Shown here one piece after another: positions 7,144-15,000 of a stretch of 15,000 nucleotides of DNA. The position numbers and the translations under genes were made by a program. Position 1 is the stretch's first letter. Every line of letters begins with the position of its first letter. Source of the DNA: Botryococcus braunii (lineage: Eukaryota; Chlorophyta; Trebouxiophyceae); contig KV908348.1 in the NCBI GenBank assembly GCA_002005505.1, positions 1 to 15,000 of the forward strand, written 5' to 3'. The notes beneath the pieces were generated by a model. The model ran no database searches. It was not told the origin of the DNA and worked only from the letters and a program-made list of their open reading frames with translations.

Positions 7144-10100
7144 TTAAGTGTATCTTCTCAAACCTAGTGAATCACGATGACCAACAAACACGGGCTTGGC
7201 AAGTGGCTTGGTCATAATGTCAGCCACATTGCGTGCAGATTCCACATAGAGGATATCTACCTGCCCAAGTGCCATAGCTTCCCTAGCGTAGTGGAAGCTT
7301 ACTGCAACGTGCTTTGTGAATTTGGAATACAGGGGGTTCCGTAAATTAGAAATGCATCCTTGGTTGTCACAGAAAATTTTGACCCTCCAAGGTGCAGCCC
7401 CTATCTCTTCCAAGAAGCCCCTTAGCCAGTTGGCTTCCTTCACAATATGGCCAGCTGCCATAAACTCAGCTTGCACAGTTGAGGTAGCAACTGAGCTCTG
7501 CTTCTTGCTTCCCCAAACCACGGCACTACCATAGACTGATAGAACATAGCCAGTGGTGGAATACCTGTGGTCCAGGTCCCCAGCATAGTCGGCATCAACA
7601 TAGCCTTCTAGCTCAGGGCCCTTTCCACCCAGAGTAAGAGCTAACTCTCTGGTATCTCTCAAGTACTTCAGCACTCGAATGGCCTCATTCCAGTGTGAGG
7701 TAGTGGGTGTCATTCTATACCTTGACAACACTCCAACAGCCTGAGAAATGTCAGGCCGGGTCGTATTGGCTATGTACAGTAACGATCCAATTAACTCGCA
7801 GTATCGATGACCAGGTGGCAGAGGGGTACCAGCCCCATGTGACATACCATCTGAGGACTCGGGTCTGCTGCTAGCCACGAAGTCCTTGGACATGGGGGTA
7901 TCAACCCCACGTCCATCATCAGCAACGCCAAACTTCTCCACAAGAGCATCAATCTTGGGAGTGCAACTCATGGAAATAGTGCCCTGAACTCTATTGCGTA
8001 GGACCTGACACCCCAGGAAATCATTCACCTCTCCCAAATCATGGATGGTGAAGTCCTTCTTCAATAACTCTTTCCCCCACTCAATCTCTGCAACCACTCT
8101 GGCAACTATGAGAAGATCATCGACATAAACAAGAATAAACGACAGATTACCATCAGGGGCCCTCCTGATGTATACCCCAGCGTCGCTCTTGCACACACTA
8201 TACCCCATCACGCTCAACTTGTCGCTCAAGGTCTTGTGCCAAGCCCGTGGGGCTTGCTTAAGACCGTAGAGTGCCTTCCTGAGCTTGCACACAACTCTCG
8301 TGTTGCCATTCTCAAATCCTGGTGGTTGGGTCACATAGACCTCTTCCTCCAACTCCCCATTGAGAAAAGCTGTCTTGATATCCACTTGGTGGATCTCAAG
8401 ATTTTGTGTGGCAGCCACTGCCAGCACAGCTCTCCTAGCACCATAGCTGCTGGTAGGTGCAAAAACCTCACCAACATCTATACCAGGAATCTGTCTGCAA
8501 CCCTGGGCAACCAATCTTGCTTTAAACCGAGTGACATTCCCATGTGCATCGTTTTTTGTAGAAAAAATCCAATGAACAGGGATAACTTTCTGCCCATGGG
8601 GTCTTTCCACATACTGCATAACCTCATGGGTGTCTAAAGACTCCATCTCCTCTTGCATTGCCTGCTGCCAAAACTCCCACTGAGGTGAGCGCTGGGCTTC
8701 CCTCAAGTTTGAGGGCACGTGAACTTTTCCCAACGTGACAGAAGGTACACTCTGTACCTTATGCTGTGGTGCAGCAGGGCTGTCAGCCTTACTGATGCTG
8801 TTCCCTTCTCTCTCTCTCTCTCCCTGGTTGCCAGAATAAGGTACATTATGTACCTTATGCTGGGACTGGGCAGTACTGCCGGGATTATCTGATTCCTTCT
8901 CAAGTCTCTCTCTCTCTCCTTGACTACTGGACTCATGTGCAGCACCCTTACATTCTCGCACCTTCCGCAATGCAGAGGGGAGCAGCAGCTCTCTCTCTCT
9001 CCTGGACTCACACTTGGGCACACTACCCAGACTTGCCTGAGCTGCGCCTACAATGTCAGCCTGCACACCATAAGCATGACTAGCCAGTGACTGGGATTGG
9101 GCACCAGCTTCCCCTACTGCTGGCATGTCTAACCCACTGCTCTCATCTCTTACATCTGCACCGAACATAGCCTCGACTGTCTCAACCTGCCCCTGCATAT
9201 CAGGGAGACCAACCATGTTTGGCTCACTCACAATTGCCTGACCTGGGTCAGGGGCATGCAATGGGATGTCAGAATGCTCTCTCCTAGCCACGCGCTGTAC
9301 ATAACGCTGCTCCCTTGTAAGGGTGGTCCCTGGAGGAAGGGGAATTTGTGACTTCCCCTGCATTCGCAACCCCTCTTGTACCTTCTGCATTTTTTCTACC
9401 TGGGATTGAGTTTCTACACCCCCCCTGGCCAGATTCTGCATATGCTCAAGCACCGACCACGAGTGCTGAGATGGTTCTGGGGTCCCAACAGTAGAATCCA
9501 GGCTGGTGGGGTTTCCTTGGTCATGTGCTGCTGTAGTCCCGTCTCCAGACTGATCCCCAGCACAAAGTCCAGAGGTCCCAGGAGCCCCAGTGGAAAGCGT
9601 CTCCACTCCATGGTCATCCTCCTCATCCCAGAACGTGGGTGGAGCAGCAGAGGGAATTGCTTGAGGCGTTGCCAGATTCTCACTGCCAAGGGGGGGTGAT
9701 ATCCTAGAATCATAGACAGACCCAGGCTGGACCTTTGATAGACCCACTCTCTCAGCCCCCCTCAAGTGCTCGATAAAGCTGACGTCCCTACTCTCCTTCC
9801 ACACTCCATTCCCCACGTACACACGATACGCTTTAGACTGGGGACAATAACCAGTAAACATCCCAGGGATGGTCTTGGGCCCAAAAACAGACCTTTGGCC
9901 ACTGGGAATGTGCACATGGGCTACACAGCCAAACGTGCGCAGCACAGACACATCAGGTTTGACACCAAAGAATAATTCCATGGGGGTCAGGGACCTGCCT
10001 GAAGTAGGACCCACATTGTAGAGGAGGGTAGCTGTCTCAAGCGCCTCCTTCCAAAGGGAGGGGTCTGCTGCAGCATGGACCAACAGAGTCCTTGTTCGCT

Positions 10101-12357
10101 CCTTCAGGGTCCTATTCATCCTCTCCGCCACCCCATTCTGCTGAGGCGTGTAGGGCGCTGAGGACTCCATCTTAGTGCCCTGCTGAGCACAAAACTCTTT
10201 GAATTGCTGGTTCAGGAACTCTGAACCCCTGTCAGTCCTCACACACTTCACAACCGTGCCTCGTTGGGTCTGCCAAAAACGGAGCAGGTCTATCACAGCC
10301 TTTGGGATGCAATCCTTTGACTTCACAGGCAGGGAGGCAACTTGGTGTGAACTTTCATCCACTACAGTGACCCAATATCGTTCACCTGTGATGGCAGGAG
10401 GTGATATGGGACCCACAGTATCCACATGGACTCTATCGAGTGGGTGATGTGCAGGCCTGGAAGATACAGGGAAAGGAGGTCTGGAGTGTTTCCCTTGTAT
10501 ACACGATTCACAGTGCTTGGGGCACTCAGAGCAGGGAGCAAGGGAGATATTGATTCCTGTAACCAGATCTTCCTTGGAGAACCTCTGCATGCTGCTGGCA
10601 CCAGGATGACCTAACCTAGCATGCCACAGAGATCTCTCGCTACACACGTGTCCTTTCCTAAGATGAGATGCCTCAGCCATGTGATCAATATGTCTGCAGC
10701 CAACTTGCTGCCCTCTGACAGGACTAACAAACTCCAAAAAAAACAGACCTCGTGCGCGGGTGATATCTCCACACCACCCTTCAGGTCCCTTCATGGCTGT
10801 GTAACCACCTGCAGTGTCAGTCAGGAAAGATGCTCCATCCTGAATTGCACCAGTGACTGAAATGAGGTTGGTATGCGCAGAAGGAACACACTGCACATTG
10901 TGCAGCCAGAATACTTCGTGCCTTGCATTCACAAGGCATACAGACCCAGATGCAATGATTCCTCCCTTGGCGTCTGAGGTTGCCAAGTGCAGAGGAAGAG
11001 GCTGTCTATGCATAACTGGATTATGGAGCAATGAGAGATCATTGACTATATGCACAGAGGCACCACTATCTATTAACCAAGATGTGCTGCTAGCTCCATG
11101 CGAAGTTGGGGCAAGCACATTGAGAGAGATAAACATCGCCTCACCAGAAGGAGGGGGTGGAGGTGGTAAATGCCACCCCGGAAACGTGTGTTGACTTGTT
11201 GGATAGTTATATGCTGAAGGAGGTCCAGGGCTGGAAGCGGATGAAGGCGGGCCACCCCGGCCAGATCCATGGTCCCACCAGGCTTGAGGAGACGACTGTG
11301 GGCCTCCCTGGCCCCAGTAAGCTGCAGGCCCAACGCTTGCCGCTTGCATGTTTTGATGCAGAGCCTGCAGCTGCCTGAGCGGTCCGCAGTCAGTCATGAA
11401 GTGGCCCTTTGCCTTGCAGAAGTGGCATGTAAGCTCCTCTCTGGGCCTTCTTGCCCTGCCAGGTCCACGCCCCCTGCCACCAAAAGTAGTTGCAGAGGGG
11501 CCAGCGGGAGGCTGTTCGTTTGCTGGTAGTGCTGCTCCAACTCCCGGTACTGCTCCCACTCCTGGTGCAGCTCCAGCGCTTGATGACGCTCCAGCTACCC
11601 CCCCAGAGGGACCAGCCACTGCTGCAGCTGCCATGGCCTGAGGTGTTCCCTCTGCAGGTGGGTCCTTGTACCCACGGCTGGCTGCGGCGCGCAGGATTCT
11701 TTGAATCAGCTCCAATGGCGGCTTGTCGGTTGCCATAACCTCCAGGGACTCGAGCCTCAGCACAGGAGGGAGGCCCTTCACCATCAGCTCCCCAACATTG
11801 TGGTCCAAGAGGATGAACGCGTTGTTTCTGAGACTTGTAGCCAGATCCATCATTCTGTAGAGGTAGACCTTGAGTGTCTCCCCTGTCTTGATGCCCTGCT
11901 CCATTTCCTTGTACCACTCAAGGTTGATGTCTTGGTTGCTCCCTCCAGTGTGACTGTTCTTCACCCACGCGATGAAGTCGAACGCTGCTTTGTGGCATGA
12001 GATCTGAGAATGCCAGATGACTGGAACTGACTGGATCAGCCACTGCTTGATGGCTGAGTTCTCCACCGACCCTGGCATTGGCCTCTCCAAAGCCGCTCTG
12101 ACCCCCTTGGTGTTTGCGCACGCCTCCAAATTTTCATACCAAAATTCAAAATTGCGCCCTCCATCATCAAGCATGACAGTCATCTTTGGATTAGAGGTAT
12201 TGGGGATGTAGGCTGCCTTGTCAATCTCCACCTTTGGTTCTGCAGTGGCTGATTGTGTCCCGGTCATAGACTGCCCTGGAGTGGCCCCACTGACTTCTCC
12301 AGGTTGAGACATTGCTGTTTCACTGCTACTTTCCTTTTCTTTGCCCCTTTTTGTCAT
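7144..12357 (-). CDS. Intact copia Gag-Pol polyprotein, 1737 aa
   Basis: One uninterrupted frame encodes all retrotransposition proteins. Residues 1-245 are copia-type Gag capsid after a charged N-terminus, then Ala/Gly/Val-rich repeats and an RGRGPGRARRP basic patch. The zinc knuckle CX2CX4HX4C is at C311, C314, H319, C324. The protease active site is D430-S-G-A. Integrase has H579/H584 and C616/C619 zinc ligands and catalytic D646, D709 and E745 (D-35-E). A low-complexity linker (about 880-1210) has three Arg-Glu runs. RT shows D1326 in VDIKTAFLNG and YVDD at 1411-1414. RNase H has D1588, E1631, D1664 and D1713. The length is somewhat above the roughly 1400 residues common for copia, mainly because of the linker. 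ATG at 12357 is chosen because it aligns with the outer element's gag start. There is no frameshift or stop between gag and pol, so the Gag excess must arise otherwise, for instance by splicing or processing. Confidence 0.97.
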   Translation of the reverse strand: MTKRGKEKESSSETAMSQPGEVSGATPGQSMTGTQSATAEPKVEIDKAAYIPNTSNPKMTVMLDDGGRNFEFWYENLEACANTKGVRAALERPMPGSVENSAIKQWLIQSVPVIWHSQISCHKAAFDFIAWVKNSHTGGSNQDINLEWYKEMEQGIKTGETLKVYLYRMMDLATSLRNNAFILLDHNVGELMVKGLPPVLRLESLEVMATDKPPLELIQRILRAAASRGYKDPPAEGTPQAMAAAAVAGPSGGVAGASSSAGAAPGVGAVPGVGAALPANEQPPAGPSATTFGGRGRGPGRARRPREELTCHFCKAKGHFMTDCGPLRQLQALHQNMQAASVGPAAYWGQGGPQSSPQAWWDHGSGRGGPPSSASSPGPPSAYNYPTSQHTFPGWHLPPPPPPSGEAMFISLNVLAPTSHGASSTSWLIDSGASVHIVNDLSLLHNPVMHRQPLPLHLATSDAKGGIIASGSVCLVNARHEVFWLHNVQCVPSAHTNLISVTGAIQDGASFLTDTAGGYTAMKGPEGWCGDITRARGLFFLEFVSPVRGQQVGCRHIDHMAEASHLRKGHVCSERSLWHARLGHPGASSMQRFSKEDLVTGINISLAPCSECPKHCESCIQGKHSRPPFPVSSRPAHHPLDRVHVDTVGPISPPAITGERYWVTVVDESSHQVASLPVKSKDCIPKAVIDLLRFWQTQRGTVVKCVRTDRGSEFLNQQFKEFCAQQGTKMESSAPYTPQQNGVAERMNRTLKERTRTLLVHAAADPSLWKEALETATLLYNVGPTSGRSLTPMELFFGVKPDVSVLRTFGCVAHVHIPSGQRSVFGPKTIPGMFTGYCPQSKAYRVYVGNGVWKESRDVSFIEHLRGAERVGLSKVQPGSVYDSRISPPLGSENLATPQAIPSAAPPTFWDEEDDHGVETLSTGAPGTSGLCAGDQSGDGTTAAHDQGNPTSLDSTVGTPEPSQHSWSVLEHMQNLARGGVETQSQVEKMQKVQEGLRMQGKSQIPLPPGTTLTREQRYVQRVARREHSDIPLHAPDPGQAIVSEPNMVGLPDMQGQVETVEAMFGADVRDESSGLDMPAVGEAGAQSQSLASHAYGVQADIVGAAQASLGSVPKCESRRERELLLPSALRKVRECKGAAHESSSQGERERLEKESDNPGSTAQSQHKVHNVPYSGNQGEREREGNSISKADSPAAPQHKVQSVPSVTLGKVHVPSNLREAQRSPQWEFWQQAMQEEMESLDTHEVMQYVERPHGQKVIPVHWIFSTKNDAHGNVTRFKARLVAQGCRQIPGIDVGEVFAPTSSYGARRAVLAVAATQNLEIHQVDIKTAFLNGELEEEVYVTQPPGFENGNTRVVCKLRKALYGLKQAPRAWHKTLSDKLSVMGYSVCKSDAGVYIRRAPDGNLSFILVYVDDLLIVARVVAEIEWGKELLKKDFTIHDLGEVNDFLGCQVLRNRVQGTISMSCTPKIDALVEKFGVADDGRGVDTPMSKDFVASSRPESSDGMSHGAGTPLPPGHRYCELIGSLLYIANTTRPDISQAVGVLSRYRMTPTTSHWNEAIRVLKYLRDTRELALTLGGKGPELEGYVDADYAGDLDHRYSTTGYVLSVYGSAVVWGSKKQSSVATSTVQAEFMAAGHIVKEANWLRGFLEEIGAAPWRVKIFCDNQGCISNLRNPLYSKFTKHVAVSFHYAREAMALGQVDILYVESARNVADIMTKPLAKPVFVGHRDSLGLRRYT
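8742..8760. promoter_or_regulatory. AAGGTACA palindrome in the inner pol linker
   Basis: AAGGTACA (8742-8749), spacer CTC, TGTACCTT (8753-8760), with TATG... continuing on one side only. It corresponds to the outer palindrome at 4702-4726 with slightly eroded arms. Confidence 0.4.
8836..8858. promoter_or_regulatory. ATAAGGTACA palindrome in the inner pol linker
   Basis: ATAAGGTACA (8836-8845), spacer TTA, TGTACCTTAT (8849-8858): perfect 10-bp arms, the same arms as the outer element's site at 4607-4629, in a linker whose surrounding sequence has diverged. Confidence 0.5.
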
Positions 12358-12733
12358 ACTATTGTCACTTCACCAGCCAAACTTACTCATAAACTTCTGG
12401 AATGCAGCAATACCCTACAATTCCCTCCATGTCATGGAAATTTACCAGCCAGTCTTGCACAGTAGTAGCAGATATGTTCCCCTCAGAAGTTTGCGCCGGA
12501 GTCCGGCCCGACTCACTCAGTGCTTCTAGACAACGTCTATGAATGATAAAGCACAGCTAAAACTTCAATTATGAATTTCCCAGAAAGGTAAACTGTGAGT
12601 AAGATAATGGTCCTGGTACACTCGAGTTCCCTTGCGCCGCTGCGCCATGCTCGAGCTCCTTTGTTGACGCTTACGTCTGACCCATCCGTAGACGACCTTC
12701 ACTCCTGCTTTTACTTGGCTCAGCTGGAGGGCG
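12358..12733 (-). other. Untranslated leader of the inner element
   Basis: This 376-bp stretch between primer site and gag ATG has no long ORF. It carries several short upstream ORFs: a 4-codon one starting at 12685, a 27-codon one (12565-12648), and others of about 6 to 15 codons nearer gag. It is not alignable with the outer element's leader, apart from the sequence around the primer site and GTGAAGTG just before the gag ATG. Confidence 0.75.
12565..12648 (-). other. Upstream ORF of 27 codons in the inner leader
   Basis: It begins MAQRRKGTRV and ends FWEIHN. It lies wholly upstream of gag and would have to be bypassed or reinitiated from. No counterpart exists in the outer element, so coding function is doubtful. 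Its start overlaps TGGCGCAGCGG, 11 nt identical to the D-arm side of eukaryotic tRNA-iMet as I know it. Confidence 0.3.
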
Positions 12734-12746
12734 TGGGCCCATAACC
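12734..12746 (-). other. Primer binding site of the inner element, tRNA-iMet anticodon arm type
   Basis: On the element strand GGTTATGGGCCCA follows the LTR terminus exactly. It is the same 13 nt as in the outer element and complementary to the tRNA-iMet anticodon arm TGGGCCCATAACC. Priming from an internal or half tRNA, as in Drosophila copia, is inferred. Confidence 0.9.
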
Positions 12747-12763
12747 TGTGAAAGGTTATGGGC
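12737..12763. other. Inverted repeat joining LTR end and primer site (inner element)
   Basis: GCCCATAACC (12737-12746) and GGTTATGGGC (12754-12763) are perfect 10-bp arms around the 7-nt TGTGAAA. The arms are identical to those of the outer element, but the loop differs (TTTCACA against TTTTACA on the element strand). Confidence 0.85.
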
Positions 12764-13440
12764 AATCGGCTTTCCCTGTACAAAGCAGACAGGTCGTCAA
12801 TAGACGAAGTTACTCCAGCTACAGTCCGTACGACTGTCTGCTGAGTGCCACACACAACTGTCGGACAAGACTAGCATCTGGTGATGCCCAGCATCTTTCA
12901 CAACCAGTTCCGTTACATCATTATCTTGTACACAAGCACCGATCAAGCAATCACTAGATAAGGCTCTAGACGGCTACGTTCAAGTACATGCCTATACTCC
13001 CTGAAGTCACTGTCCCTTATCTGTTTGAGTGACTACAGGGTACACTAAGCTTGTTCACTCTCACAATAGCAACAATGATACAACACACACTGCCGCACCG
13101 TACCTGTACAAAGCAGACAGGTCGTCAATAGACGAAGTTACTCCAGCTACAGTCCGTACGACTGTCTGCTGAGTGCCACACACAACTGTCGGACAAGACT
13201 AGCATCTGGTGATGCCCAGCATCTTTCACAACCAGTTGGTATTCACTCCGGTGGGGCAGCCTTAAGAGTTCATCCGACAAACGTGTGATCTAGATAGGAT
13301 TGTACCTTATGTTCGAAAACGTCCAGAATCTGCCGTGTCTCAAGGTACCTTATGTTCTCAATGGACCCATATCCTAATAGTGCACACATGAAGATCACTT
13401 AAAGCACAAGGCATTCAATAATAATGTTCAGAACTCAACA
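12747..13440 (-). repeat. 5' LTR of the inner element (694 bp)
   Basis: It reads identical to 6430-7123. It carries the direct repeats at 12775-12909 and 13103-13237 with hairpins at 12785-12841 and 13113-13169, the candidate TATA-like box (CCTATA at 12991-12996 on the given strand) and two ATAAGGTAC motifs near 13302-13353. It should drive leftward transcription of the intact gag-pol. Confidence 0.97.
12991..12996 (-). promoter_or_regulatory. Candidate TATA-like box of the inner 5' LTR
   Basis: On the element strand this is GAGTATAGG followed by GTACTTG and AGCCGTC, the block also conserved in the outer LTR (419-459). It would start transcription shortly downstream, placing direct repeat copy 2 in the RNA leader. 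Confidence 0.35.
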
Positions 13441-14058
13441 TCCACATAAGGTACCTCAAGACACGTTCGGATGAGGTCTATTTCGAACATAAGGTACAAT
13501 CTGATTTAGATTACGCGTTAGTGTGAAAGGACTATTAAAGCTGCGATCACCGCATAGTCGAGCAACTGGTTTGGAAAGATACTGGGCACATAAGGATGCC
13601 AGTCTTGTTCATGCAGTTGCATGTGTCTAAAGAGCAGACAGTCGTCAAGGACTGTAGCTGGAAAGGCACGAACTTACGACCTGTCTGCTTGCTTACAGGT
13701 GGGGTGACTCAGGGTGTGTATTGGTAATGTGTTCATGTTTGATTGCTTGTTTGTAAGTGAACCATCTTAGTGGACAATCAAGTCTCCCAAACAGCTAAGG
13801 GACGGAGTCTTGATTGAGTATAGGAAGGTACTTGCTTTCAGCCGTCAGGAGCTTATCCGTGTGTAGATGCTCATTGACAGATCAACATGTAACGGAACTG
13901 GTTTGGAAAGATACTGGGCACATAAGGATGCCAGTCTTGTTCATGCAGTTGCATGTGTCTAAAGAGCAGACAGTCGTCAAGGACTGTAGCTGGAGAGGCA
14001 CGAACTTACGACCTGTCTGCTTGCTTACACGATACGCCACTGCCCATAACCTTTTACA
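13441..14058 (+). repeat. 3' LTR of the outer element, distal part after the insertion
   Basis: It begins with the second TCCAC of the target duplication (13441-13445) and then continues the LTR exactly where 6429 broke off. It has the ATAAGGTAC motifs (13446-13454 and 13489-13497), direct repeats at 13564-13699 and 13896-14031, the TATA-like box at 13819-13824 and the terminus CTTTTACA at 14058. With 6342-6429 it makes a 701-bp LTR. As a near-complete LTR with its promoter it could drive transcription rightward into the flank. Confidence 0.96.
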
Positions 14059-14346
14059 AATACAAGTGTATTTATACTGTAGTACCTTGCAGGAATTCTA
14101 GACAGAATCCTTTAATAGATGGACGCTAAGGATCCAAAGTTTTTCTTCCTCTTCACCTTGGCATGCACGTAAGTGAATACGCCAGCCTTCAGAAACCCCA
14201 CCGATAGAATATAGCCAGCGCTGGAATACTTTACCCCGCATATCTTGCTGAATCCTAGACTTGGAAACGACGACATAGAAAGAGGATAGACGCGGCCCTT
14301 ACAATATTGCTTTCTTTTGTATTGAAATTAATGGTTAAATTTAAGT

Positions 14347-14388
14347 GAATGCATCAATGAATGAATGCACGAATGAATGAATAAATGT
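14347..14388. repeat. Degenerate (GAAT)n repeat
   Basis: Repeated GAATGAATG units with interruptions, including GAATAAATG at the end (a chance AATAAA). Confidence 0.7.
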
Positions 14389-14730
14389 TTGACCCATTCA
14401 CGCGATTTCCGTCATGATAACCAGCAATGTTTGTCAGCCAACTTGCTTATGACATTCGTCTACCCCTCATTGTCAGTATGCAATCAGAAATGCCACCATC
14501 TGAGCAGGCTTTCTCTTGGGCCTTGTTCCTCTGGTAGAGACTTAACACCCTCTCTGGAAGATCGCTTTCCATGTGCATAGACTCATTAAGAGTATGTGAA
14601 ATATGTTTTGGCTTGAATAAGTGCTTTTGTAATAAGTTGTGTGGATCACATTCAGACCATGTATGCGCCTTCTTTAAATAACCAGCAACATATTAATATG
14701 ACTTTCTGAAACACGCGCACCCCCTAAGTG

Positions 14731-14792
14731 ATAGACAAACAGACAGACTAGACAGACGAAGTAGTGTATACAGATAGACAGATCTGTCTAGA
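14731..14792. repeat. (GACA)n-type tract with a 16-bp palindrome
   Basis: AGACA/GACA units recur through 14731-14782. The perfect palindrome TAGACAGATCTGTCTA occupies 14775-14790, where GACA repeats invert into TGTC repeats. Confidence 0.75.
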
Positions 14793-14861
14793 CACATGCA
14801 CGCGCAAATGCACACACCCGCATACGCGCAGCGGTGGGTGCTCTGACGCGCGAGCGTACAT

Positions 14862-14862
<1 letters not shown>

Positions 14863-14899
<37 letters not shown>

Positions 14900-14946
14900 A
14901 CACACACACACACACACACGTACACACACACACATGTGCACACACA

Positions 14947-14979
<33 letters not shown>

Positions 14980-15000
14980 GCACGCACGCACACACACACA
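14863..15000. repeat. Compound (AC)n microsatellite running off the window
   Basis: Nearly pure AC dinucleotides with occasional GT, GC and CC interruptions, continuing to the last base. Strict purine-pyrimidine alternation makes it a candidate Z-DNA former. Cys/Val-rich ORFs predicted on the minus strand are artefacts of the repeat. Confidence 0.95.

Larger units (their letters stand above)
6430..13440 (-). mobile_element. Inner Ty1/copia LTR retrotransposon, intact and recent
   Basis: A complete 7011-bp element in opposite orientation to its host element. It has two 694-bp LTRs with TG/CA termini (TGTTGA...TTCACA on the element strand) that I read as identical. It also has a perfect 5-bp target duplication, a primer site, a polypurine tract and one uninterrupted gag-pol frame with all catalytic residues. 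Identical LTRs mean insertion too recent for substitutions to have accumulated. This copy is a candidate active master. It sits in the U3 of the outer 3' LTR, immediately beside an ATAAGGTAC motif. Confidence 0.98.
14059..14862. other. Host flanking DNA without a recognisable gene
   Basis: Sequence right of the outer element. It contains only short ORFs without recognisable motifs, and no RNA gene is seen. The first five bases, AATAC, are the predicted target duplication of the outer element. It holds a GAAT-type repeat and a GACA-type tract, noted separately. Confidence 0.6.

Noticed and set aside
11396..11738. Plus-strand Ala/Pro/Leu-rich ORFs opposite the inner gag
   Set aside because: Shadow frames of the GC-rich Ala/Gly repeats in Gag.
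14693..14999. Cys/Val-rich minus-strand ORFs of up to 100 codons
   Set aside because: They are translations of the (AC)n microsatellite in different frames, without a start context or any domain.
1..15000. CRISPR array, prokaryotic operon, tRNA or rRNA genes
   Set aside because: No regularly spaced short repeats with unique spacers, no prokaryotic gene layout, and no cloverleaf beyond the tRNA-iMet-like fragments described.

Overview
The window comes from a eukaryotic nuclear genome. It is almost entirely two Ty1/copia-type (Pseudoviridae-like) LTR retrotransposons, one inserted inside the other, followed by about 0.9 kb of flanking DNA that ends in a long (AC)n microsatellite. No host gene, tRNA or rRNA was found. 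The host cannot be named from the sequence. Dense AC/GACA/GAAT simple repeats and a copia element primed by an internal tRNA-iMet fragment fit an invertebrate animal or an alga; the window has no feature that decides between them.

Outer, older element (+ strand, 1-6429 plus 13441-14058). The window opens about 38 bp inside its 5' LTR (1-661). A tRNA-iMet anticodon-arm primer binding site (662-674), a leader with a 26-T run and a gag-pol reading frame (1106-6321) follow. That frame carries five lesions: two nonsense codons, a 1-bp deletion, a 14-bp deletion and a 2-bp expansion of a GA microsatellite. A polypurine tract leads to the 3' LTR, which is split after 88 bp (6342-6429 and 13441-14058). 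The two LTRs differ by roughly 8 substitutions and 2 single-base indels by eye.

Inner, younger element (- strand, 6430-13440, 7011 bp). It has two 694-bp LTRs that I read as identical, a 5-bp target duplication (TCCAC), the same type of primer site and polypurine tract, and one uninterrupted 1737-codon gag-protease-integrase-RT-RNase H frame with all catalytic motifs. It looks very recent and potentially autonomous. It landed in the U3 of the outer element's 3' LTR, next to a conserved ATAAGGTAC motif.

The two elements belong to related but distinct families. Their Gag proteins are only about 40% identical, integrases about 82%, and LTRs are well diverged outside conserved blocks. Yet RT-RNase H plus the polypurine tract (about 1.3 kb) are about 95% identical in DNA, with an abrupt change near 5036. 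This indicates past recombination between families. Against this divergence some non-coding structures are conserved: a 135/136-bp direct repeat present twice in each LTR and carrying a 12-bp hairpin, an inverted repeat joining the LTR end to the primer site, and ATAAGGTAC modules in U3 that recur as palindromes inside the pol linker. Because the outer 3' LTR is split before its likely polyadenylation region, outward transcription should run antisense through the young element, and the locus as a whole is a large inverted repeat.
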